27,281 nucleotides of DNA from positions 1 through 27,281 of the IMG/VR virus record IMGVR_UViG_3300018083_000103, one strand, 5' to 3'. Origin of the DNA: a virus. Shown here one piece after another: positions 22,862 to 27,281 of the stretch (position 1 is the first letter of the stretch; each line of letters begins with the position of its first letter). The notes beneath the pieces were generated by a model. It was not told where the DNA came from, ran no database searches, and saw nothing but the letters and a program-made list of their open reading frames with translations. Both the position numbers and the translations under genes were made by a program.

Positions 22862-22942
22862 TCACGCCCCGTACATCCAAACAAAGGCCACGGCCGCGAG
22901 AATCAGCCCGAAACCAATCCAATTTACTGATGCCAGAATCAT
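22862..22942 (-). CDS. 26-residue single-pass membrane microprotein
   Basis: ATG at 22942 follows AAGGG and lies two bases beyond the holin stop. The peptide is nearly all membrane-spanning, with NWIGFGLILAAVAFVWMY as its core, and ends in TGA, two bases before another possible ATG. It has little outside the membrane. It may modulate the holin, as small antiholins do, or it may be a chance ORF; the good spacing and hydrophobic pattern favour a real gene. Confidence 0.5.
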   Translation of the reverse strand: MILASVNWIGFGLILAAVAFVWMYGA

Positions 22943-22944
22943 GG

Positions 22945-23223
22945 TTATTTGCCCTTCTGAATCGAACGTGTCTGTGCGTCGGTCAATTCGCCATCCGGCC
23001 CGGTCAGCGGCAAGCCGGTCTCAGTGGTGGGCTTGGCGAGTGGCGTGGTCGTTCGATGCCCCCACCAAACCACGGCCCACGGCGCAAGCAAGGCGACAAG
23101 CTCCAAGATGCCCGACCGTTGCTCCGGCGTTAGCAGAATGCCAAACGAGGCCATTATGTTGAGGAGGAGCGTAATGGCCGTGACGACGGTAGCAGCCGTA
23201 ATGAGCGGGTAATTGTTCGCCAT
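22945..23223 (-). CDS. Holin, two membrane segments
   Basis: This 92-residue protein has two hydrophobic segments, residues 8-31 (ITAATVVTAITLLLNIMASFG) and 38-55 (ILELVALLAPWAVVWWGH), separated by a short polar turn with TPEQRSG. The C-terminus (56-92) is polar and charged. Both the size and layout fit class II holins that open the inner membrane for the endolysin, whose gene lies downstream in the same block. AGGGGG is placed before the ATG, overlapping the stop of the upstream membrane protein. Confidence 0.8.
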   Translation of the reverse strand: MANNYPLITAATVVTAITLLLNIMASFGILLTPEQRSGILELVALLAPWAVVWWGHRTTTPLAKPTTETGLPLTGPDGELTDAQTRSIQKGK

Positions 23224-23802
23224 CTATCCCCCTGTCACCCCAGGGCAATCAGCCCCAATCCGAAACGGTATAGCCTGCGGGTTAGCCTTCATGCTGCTCT
23301 CGTAACTGACAATCGATATTTCGCGCTGGTAATTGCCGGGTGTCCATTCTCGTTCTGGGCGGGTCGGTGTTGCCGGCAGCTTGGCAGGTATCTCCCATGC
23401 CGTCGCGACCGTGCGTCTATCTGGCCAGTAGATTGCTTCCGTGCTGCTGCTCCACTCCTGCCGCCCATCATCCAGGTTACGGATGACAATCACGTACTTG
23501 CCGGTCAATGCCTCGTCAATGTCGAGCGTTGTCGAGTACTTCAGCGTATCGCCCGGACAAAGCAGCGGGTTGGCGACGGCACTCTCGATTCTCAGGTTGA
23601 CGACGCTGGGCAAAGGCTCACGGATGTACTTTGCCAGCCACACTTGAGCGCCGATACTGGCGGCGGCCAACACTAGCCACGCCAACAGGAATCTGCGGAA
23701 CGCCACCCGGATATGCTGGTCAGTCTGCTGCTGACCCGCCCTGTGTTGCTCGACGATCTGGGTTGCTGCGCTTGCTATCTCGGATAAGTCGCTCAATGGC
23801 AT
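23224..23802 (-). CDS. Membrane-anchored protein with extracytoplasmic beta domain
   Basis: The start is placed at 23802 (192 residues), with GCAGG eight bases upstream. A start at 23901 would lengthen the overlap with the preceding gene and adds an unlikely Ser/Pro-rich tail. Residues 1-34 are polar and helical, residues 38-57 are a membrane segment (FLLAWLVLAAASIGAQVWLA), and residues 66-192 form a beta-rich domain outside with Cys82 and Cys186, a likely disulfide closing the domain. The gene overlaps the coiled-coil protein gene by 83 bases and directly precedes the holin. I recognise no family. It may be an adhesion- or lysis-timing component. Confidence 0.65.
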   Translation of the reverse strand: MPLSDLSEIASAATQIVEQHRAGQQQTDQHIRVAFRRFLLAWLVLAAASIGAQVWLAKYIREPLPSVVNLRIESAVANPLLCPGDTLKYSTTLDIDEALTGKYVIVIRNLDDGRQEWSSSTEAIYWPDRRTVATAWEIPAKLPATPTRPEREWTPGNYQREISIVSYESSMKANPQAIPFRIGADCPGVTGG

Positions 23803-24079
23803 CTCGTAGACCTGCGATCTCGGTACGGATAGCGGCAAACTGCTCCATGAGCTTGGCGAGAGAATCTCCGTTGCGGGTGGATAGAGCAGCGTTGTTTTCA
23901 ATGGCGGTGATTGCCCTCTCCAGTAACTTTGCTTGCAGGTCGTTGAGTTGCTTCAACGAGTCTGCATAGCGCGCGCCCTCTGCCGCCCTGTCCTTCTGCA
24001 CCTGTTGATAGAACCACAGGGCAAGGATAACGGCTGCTAGATTCGGGACAGCAGCAATCAACTGTGCAATATCGAACAA
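23720..24079 (-). CDS. Membrane-anchored coiled-coil protein
   Basis: The start codon is TTG at 24079-24077, with GGAGG placed eight bases upstream. The 119-residue product has a membrane segment at residues 5-24 and then one continuous heptad-rich helix to about residue 105 (for example LNDLQAKLLERAITAIEN), ending in a basic, disordered tail. This is the layout of XhlA-like lysis proteins or of an inner-membrane spanin, but neither can be assigned. It is the first gene of the membrane block and overlaps the next gene by 83 bases. Confidence 0.7.
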   Translation of the reverse strand: MFDIAQLIAAVPNLAAVILALWFYQQVQKDRAAEGARYADSLKQLNDLQAKLLERAITAIENNAALSTRNGDSLAKLMEQFAAIRTEIAGLRDAIERLIRDSKRSNPDRRATQGGSAAD

Positions 24080-24165
24080 TCAAGCTGCCTCCGAACGGAA
24101 ACAAGGACACAAAGAAGCCCGCTACCCTAAAAGTAACAGGCTCCGATACGGTAATGCCGTACGCC

Positions 24166-24378
24166 TCAGTCAATGCGCCAGCCCTCTAAGTCTTGGACAA
24201 TGGGCAACACTCTACTCAGCTTGCAGAGCATTTCCCACACGCTATGGTGCTGTAGCCCCGTCGCCTGAGCAAAGTACGCCGTCGTGAACTTCTTCCCGCG
24301 ATTTTCCATGAGAGTAAATACAACCATGCCCGCACGTTCGGTTGGCAATGTATCCCTCCTGATTTCGCTTATCGCCAT
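24166..24378 (-). CDS. Small winged-helix-like DNA-binding protein
   Basis: This 70-residue protein has a predicted helix-turn-helix pattern: MVVFTLMENRGKKFTTAYFAQATGLQHHSVWEMLCKLSRVLP. The TAYFAQATGLQHHSVWEML part is like the turn and recognition helix of a MarR/winged-helix fold, followed by a short strand (PIVQDLEGWRID). GAGG lies before the ATG. It could regulate the late genes it precedes, which is inference. An 86-base gap follows with no clear gene. Confidence 0.6.
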   Translation of the reverse strand: MAISEIRRDTLPTERAGMVVFTLMENRGKKFTTAYFAQATGLQHHSVWEMLCKLSRVLPIVQDLEGWRID

Positions 24379-24436
24379 AAGTGCCTCGTCCCTGCGCCAC
24401 GCGTCCCATCTACGATGCCGAGTTTGCCACTTTCGG

Positions 24437-24715
24437 CTAGGTAATTACCCTGTCGGCGCGGAGCGCACGTAGTCTCGTGCCTAATTCTGCCTTGCGTGCG
24501 TCTGACATAGGTTTTATCGCCTTGCGTATCGTGATTTGGTTGGCGGGCAATTCATAGTGTTTGCCAACACCATCGGCTGCCGTCCTAACAAGTTTTGCAC
24601 CGACAGACTCAATCCGTCTCTGCATCACCGGATCATCGCTGTAAACATGCCATGTGCCGCGGTCGTCTGCACTCATGCTCAGATTGGTTTCTTGCTCTTG
24701 CTGCGTGAGATTCAT
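24437..24715 (-). CDS. Conserved phage hypothetical protein
   Basis: This 92-residue soluble protein starts NLTQQEQETNLSMSADDRGTWHVYSDDPVMQRRIE. The pattern of an N-terminal 'QQEQETN..S.SADDR..WHVYSDD' is one I associate with small phage proteins of unknown role. The C-terminal half is basic (IRKAIKP, ARKAELGTRLRALR) and may bind nucleic acid. It overlaps the preceding gene as ATGA. Confidence 0.65.
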   Translation of the reverse strand: MNLTQQEQETNLSMSADDRGTWHVYSDDPVMQRRIESVGAKLVRTAADGVGKHYELPANQITIRKAIKPMSDARKAELGTRLRALRADRVIT

Positions 24716-24924
24716 CGTAACAGCTCCTTTGATTCGATTGTGGCGGTAGGTTCTGCGTCACGCACTTCGACAAGCCGGTAGAAGCGCCCAGGATACTGCG
24801 CCAACGTGCGCCATTCGGGTTCTCCGCACTCGGCAATGTAGCCACAGCACATTTCCACCACGATAGGCCGCGTTGACGTTTCGGTTGGGTAATAGTGATA
24901 GCTGCCGTCAGGGAGTGACTTCAT
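24712..24924 (-). CDS. Small hypothetical protein
   Basis: This 70-residue protein has two Cys in CCGYIAECG and aromatic strands (YHYYP, RFYRLVEV). It has no membrane segment and no known motif. Both ends overlap neighbours by four bases (ATGA), which supports its reality as part of the same operon as the DNA methyltransferase. Confidence 0.6.
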   Translation of the reverse strand: MKSLPDGSYHYYPTETSTRPIVVEMCCGYIAECGEPEWRTLAQYPGRFYRLVEVRDAEPTATIESKELLR

Positions 24925-25607
24925 GCGCCTATCTCCAGTAGCGGCAATTGCATTTGCGCCTCAGCTATGCGTTTCTCTGCGATGGCGAAATAGGTCGGGT
25001 CGATTTCGATGCCGATAAAGTTGCGCCCCGTCTTGACACAGGCGACGCCGGTTGTGCCTGAACCGGCAAAGCAATCCAGTACCGTTCCGCCAGGCCGCAC
25101 CCATTGCGATACCATGTGCTGTACTTGGTCTAGTGGTCGCGGGCACGGATGACCATTAACGTAATTCGACATACCCGGTTGCCGCATTGCCGGATTTGTA
25201 TTCGCCACATGGTAATCACGTGACAATGTGCCTTCGCTCCAAATATCGCCATCTGTCCACCATGCAATCACAGGGTCAAAGGCGTACTGCATTGCGATAG
25301 GTCGCATTTGCACAAAGTTTTTGCAAGCCGCAAAGATTCGATAATTGCGCGGGAACCATTCGCCAAAAAGCCGAACGTTTGGCATTGCCTGCCAAACGAA
25401 CACAGGCGAGCCGGGCTTACAAAGCCGTTCCGCTTCCAGCAATACCGACCATAGCCATTCTCCGTAGCCTTCAGGCGAATCATCGTACGTGGCATACTTA
25501 AAACCAATCCCATACGGCGGGTCAGTCACCACCGCGTCAACGCTGCTATCCGCCATACTCCTCATCACCTCCAGGCAATCGCCCAGATGCAACTGTACGT
25601 TGGTCAT
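24921..25607 (-). CDS. Orphan DNA methyltransferase, N4-cytosine or N6-adenine
   Basis: This 228-residue enzyme transfers a methyl group from SAM to an exocyclic amine in DNA. DPPYGIG at 29-35 is motif IV (catalytic), and DCFAGSGTTG at 178-187 is the SAM-binding motif I. This order, IV before I, marks the beta class. The middle region (80-165), the probable target-recognition part, has a PCPRPLDQV segment typical of such phage enzymes. No restriction enzyme gene is adjacent, so it probably protects phage DNA or marks it for timing. DPPY could go with either base. ATGA overlaps both neighbours. Confidence 0.9.
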   Translation of the reverse strand: MTNVQLHLGDCLEVMRSMADSSVDAVVTDPPYGIGFKYATYDDSPEGYGEWLWSVLLEAERLCKPGSPVFVWQAMPNVRLFGEWFPRNYRIFAACKNFVQMRPIAMQYAFDPVIAWWTDGDIWSEGTLSRDYHVANTNPAMRQPGMSNYVNGHPCPRPLDQVQHMVSQWVRPGGTVLDCFAGSGTTGVACVKTGRNFIGIEIDPTYFAIAEKRIAEAQMQLPLLEIGA

Positions 25608-25939
25608 AGTTCAGTCACCTCCACCACCACTCGTGGGTAGTTCTTGTCGTCATTGCGATAGGCATGTATCTCGGCTATCTGGCTGTCGTTGTGATAGGCA
25701 AGCCCCTGGATAGAGTCCAGCAGCACTTTGATACGGTTATCCAGGTCGCCGCGCTTGGCAGGACGGTAGAAGGTCAGCGACACGCTTACCAAGCCCTCTA
25801 GCGGCTCTATGCCGGAAGTGCGCCACAGAAGATAAACGCTGTCCCTGTAGGCATTTGCTTCTTCGCTGCGATGGGTAACGCCTCGGTTATGGCGATAGTA
25901 GCGATTTGCGGATGGTGGAAAGTCAAGCGTGATTTTCAC
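25604..25939 (-). CDS. rusA: RusA-type Holliday junction resolvase
   Basis: This 111-residue nuclease resolves recombination junctions and branches before packaging. FPPSANRYYRH near the start and RGDLDNRIKVLLDSIQG at 63-79 are the family signature. Asp65, Asp67, Lys71 and Asp85 correspond in spacing to the metal-binding and catalytic residues of E. coli RusA. The length is normal. Its stop overlaps the start of the methyltransferase gene. Confidence 0.92.
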   Translation of the reverse strand: MKITLDFPPSANRYYRHNRGVTHRSEEANAYRDSVYLLWRTSGIEPLEGLVSVSLTFYRPAKRGDLDNRIKVLLDSIQGLAYHNDSQIAEIHAYRNDDKNYPRVVVEVTEL

Positions 25940-25960
25940 TTAGCCCCCTCGTAGCGTTCT

Positions 25961-26164
25961 TTACCATGACTCCTCCTCGAACAATTCCATTTGCGGCTCT
26001 CCTTGTTCGGCTGAATCCACCTCGCCATTGATAGCGGATAGACTGCGCTTGGCGTCGTTGGGACTATCGCAGATGCGGTAAAATCCCCAACGCGCTCCAG
26101 GTAAATCCGCCTTCCACTCGATCATTAGTTTGTTCGTCGGGCATATTCGGAATAGGTGCGTCAT
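25961..26164 (-). CDS. Small hypothetical protein
   Basis: This 67-residue protein has two CxxxN/CDSPND-type turns, a WGFYRICD strand and an acidic C-terminus (MELFEEESW). No family is recognised. It is placed between RusA and a Cys-rich protein in the same orientation, with short gaps of 21 and 6 bases, so it is likely expressed. Confidence 0.5.
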   Translation of the reverse strand: MTHLFRICPTNKLMIEWKADLPGARWGFYRICDSPNDAKRSLSAINGEVDSAEQGEPQMELFEEESW

Positions 26165-26170
26165 GTTCGT

Positions 26171-26371
26171 CTAGCCAGTCCAGTCCTTGCGCCGTATCTT
26201 GTCAGTATGGTATCGCCTCTCGCTGTGGCAATAACACGAAGGTTCGCGGCAAATGTGGTAGACGTGCCAATACTCGTCCCCACAAACACACTGTTCCCCG
26301 CATGGAGCGTGCTTCTTGCACCGTCCCGGCGTGGCTGTGCGTTTTGGCTTGTCGCTAGTCTGTTCGCTCAC
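26171..26371 (-). CDS. Small Cys-rich, probable zinc-binding protein
   Basis: In 66 residues it has seven Cys (18, 24, 28, 30, 41, 46, 48) and several His, arranged as CKKHAPCGEQCVC and CREPSCYCH. This could hold one or two zinc ions. The ends are basic. It may bind nucleic acid or a protein partner. Its ATG overlaps the upstream stop as ATGA. Confidence 0.6.
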   Translation of the reverse strand: MSEQTSDKPKRTATPGRCKKHAPCGEQCVCGDEYWHVYHICREPSCYCHSERRYHTDKIRRKDWTG

Positions 26372-26580
26372 TTGTCGCCTCCCATGCTGAGTTCCTCGAT
26401 ACGTAGCTCGCGCCCTACGAAAAAACCTCTCTCCCGCGCCGTCAACTGCATGAGCGTCTTGCTGTGCCAGAATGCCGGCAGCCTGTTCGGGTCAGCGTCA
26501 TAACCTTCTTCCAGCCCCGCCGCGTACTCGGCCTTGAGGCGGTCTAGCTCACGTTGAATGTTCGTGTTGACGATTACCAT
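26368..26580 (-). CDS. Small helical hypothetical protein
   Basis: The start is set at 26580, where GGAGGG lies three to four bases before the ATG; an upstream ATG at 26604 lacks such a site. The 70-residue product is helical with charged faces (IQRELDRLKAEYAAGLEEG) and ends in a second helix around ARERGFFVGRELRIEEL. Its start overlaps the end of the cytosine methyltransferase gene by seven bases. Role unknown. Confidence 0.6.
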   Translation of the reverse strand: MVIVNTNIQRELDRLKAEYAAGLEEGYDADPNRLPAFWHSKTLMQLTARERGFFVGRELRIEELSMGGDK

Positions 26581-27281
26581 AAGCCCTCCGTCAGTAGATG
26601 CCATGCTGCTGCTGCCACTGCCGGAACTTGTCCATTGCCAAGGGATTTAAGTCGGTCCACCCTAGAGGCCAGCCCATCAACCACTCGACCCACGCCGGGT
26701 TCAACTTCCCACCATTGCCCTCGGTCGCTACTTGGTCGTTCAGATTGCGGCTGCGCTGCATGTCGTCCCATCTGTGCGCCTCGCCCGTTCGATAATCCCG
26801 TGATTGTGGTGTCGCCATCATCACCGCTGATTCCAGAGAGGGTGACTTTCTCGCCCTCTCTGCCGGACAATCCCCCCGCTGCTTCGCTTTGGGCGTGGGC
26901 CACATGTGAGCGACCGCACTCAGCGATGCCCGACTCTGCCCACCCGCCTTGTTCAGGTGGCGAATCGTTCCGTTGCTTGTCAGGATGGGATTGAATACCG
27001 TTCGGTTGAGCGCGTCTTGCGCCGTTGGTGTGGGCAACAATCCAAAGTCTGTCTCTCTTATGCGGAGCTCCCAACTCAGCTGCCGATAGCACACACCATC
27101 GACAGTCATACCCGCTTTCGGTAAGATCACCGACAACGGTATTGAAATATCCAGTAGCAATAAGCCCTGGAACGTTTTCCAGGAAGCAGTATCGGGGTCG
27201 TACCGCGCGAATGGTGTCGATAGTTGCGGGCCACATATTGCGTGGGTCGTCGGCTCCTGCTCGCTTCCCTGCAACGGAGAA
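26574..27281 (-). CDS. C5-cytosine DNA methyltransferase, N-terminus beyond window
   Basis: This reading frame of 235 codons is open to the right edge, so the gene starts outside the window. It begins FSVAGKRAG, which in this family directly follows the catalytic PCQP, so the active cysteine should lie just beyond the edge. ENVPGL at residues 35-40 of the visible part is motif VI, GAPHKRDRLWIVA at 71-83 is motif VIII with its RxR-type core, and LKSLGNGQVP near the end is motif X. The region between VIII and X, the target-recognition segment, is short and low in complexity. A second long frame covers the same DNA. No restriction partner is visible. Confidence 0.85.
   Translation of the reverse strand, partial: FSVAGKRAGADDPRNMWPATIDTIRAVRPRYCFLENVPGLIATGYFNTVVGDLTESGYDCRWCVLSAAELGAPHKRDRLWIVAHTNGARRAQPNGIQSHPDKQRNDSPPEQGGWAESGIAECGRSHVAHAQSEAAGGLSGREGEKVTLSGISGDDGDTTITGLSNGRGAQMGRHAAQPQSERPSSDRGQWWEVEPGVGRVVDGLASRVDRLKSLGNGQVPAVAAAAWHLLTEGLW
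26591..27281 (-). CDS. Overlapping-frame protein inside methyltransferase gene
   Basis: A second minus-strand frame overlaps the methyltransferase for its whole visible length, open from the right edge to TGA at 26591. A TTG at 27274 is a possible start, but the true start may lie outside. The protein has recurrent LLPTPTAQDA and WPTPKAKQRGDC / MATPQSRDY segments and ends GGKLNPAWVEWLMGWPLGWTDLNPLAM. I remember this layout (YDPDT..W.T.Q, KAGM....CY, LPTP, then LNPxWVEWLMG) from phage and prophage proteins annotated as methyltransferase-like. It may be a true overprinted gene or a frame kept open by the codon pattern of the methyltransferase. Confidence 0.5.
   Translation of the reverse strand, partial: SPLQGSEQEPTTHAICGPQLSTPFARYDPDTASWKTFQGLLLLDISIPLSVILPKAGMTVDGVCYRQLSWELRIRETDFGLLPTPTAQDALNRTVFNPILTSNGTIRHLNKAGGQSRASLSAVAHMWPTPKAKQRGDCPAERARKSPSLESAVMMATPQSRDYRTGEAHRWDDMQRSRNLNDQVATEGNGGKLNPAWVEWLMGWPLGWTDLNPLAMDKFRQWQQQHGIY

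Noticed and set aside
22702-22884. N-terminal extension of the HNH protein
   Set aside because: The segment passes through the hairpin and the TATAAT, and the start at 22701 has an AAAAGGGA site. It was kept as an alternative only.
23803-23901. Longer start for the membrane protein with beta domain
   Set aside because: It would lie wholly inside the coiled-coil gene and adds a Ser/Pro-rich tail ahead of a normal N-terminus; a site at 23802 is acceptable.
23720-24079. Inner-membrane spanin identity for the coiled-coil membrane protein
   Set aside because: The anchor plus coiled coil fits, but the lipoprotein candidate is 3 kb away behind the endolysin, and the host envelope type is unknown.
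24080-24165. Promoter in the gap before the membrane block
   Set aside because: A TTGACT occurs on the minus strand, but no acceptable -10 box lies at 16-18 bases.

Overview
This window is a continuous piece of a tailed double-stranded DNA phage (Caudoviricetes) with siphovirus-type, HK97-like morphogenesis genes. It could be a free phage or a prophage: no integrase, repressor or host gene is visible to decide. Nearly every gene lies on the minus strand in tight, often ATGA-overlapping order, so transcription runs from high to low coordinates. I see no tRNA, CRISPR array or insertion sequence. The host cannot be named from the sequence. A Chloroflexota-type host is only my impression, from the style of the one plus-strand gene and the two-domain lysin.

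Layout in the direction of transcription. (1) 27281-24166: the end of a DNA-modification and accessory block. It holds a C5-cytosine methyltransferase cut by the window edge with a second long protein frame inside the same DNA, small phage proteins, a RusA-type Holliday junction resolvase, an orphan N4/N6 DNA methyltransferase and a small winged-helix-like protein. (2) 24079-20323: a membrane and lysis block. It holds two overlapping membrane-anchored proteins, a holin, a 26-residue membrane microprotein, an HNH endonuclease, an endolysin with two apparent glycosidase domains, a 22-residue peptide, a 53-residue lipoprotein and a 77-residue membrane protein. (3) 20298-15015: packaging and prohead genes, namely small and large terminase, a hidden 55-residue membrane protein, a portal fused to a MuF-type minor head protein, an HK97 gp10-like protein and the prohead protease. 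(4) 14988-8744: capsid, decoration protein, connector, tail terminator and tail tube genes, with three sugar-modification genes interleaved (one glycosyltransferase-methyltransferase fusion and two glycosyltransferases). (5) 8732-1: tail assembly chaperones made through a -1 frameshift at GGGAAAC, tape measure, distal tail, hub and baseplate proteins, and a repeat-containing tail fibre.

The clearest exception to the single-strand plan is a plus-strand gene (7745-8212) between the chaperone and tape-measure genes. It has its own sigma70-like promoter and encodes a membrane-anchored protein. Its TAG stop and the TAG stop of the opposing frameshifted chaperone are the two strands of one CTAG. 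It looks like a moron (a late-acquired cargo gene).

The most notable points are the glycosylation genes embedded in the virion-structure operon, the dual-frame methyltransferase locus, the frameshift plus antisense moron arrangement, and a set of very small coupled membrane or lipoprotein genes around the lysin that a length cut-off would miss.
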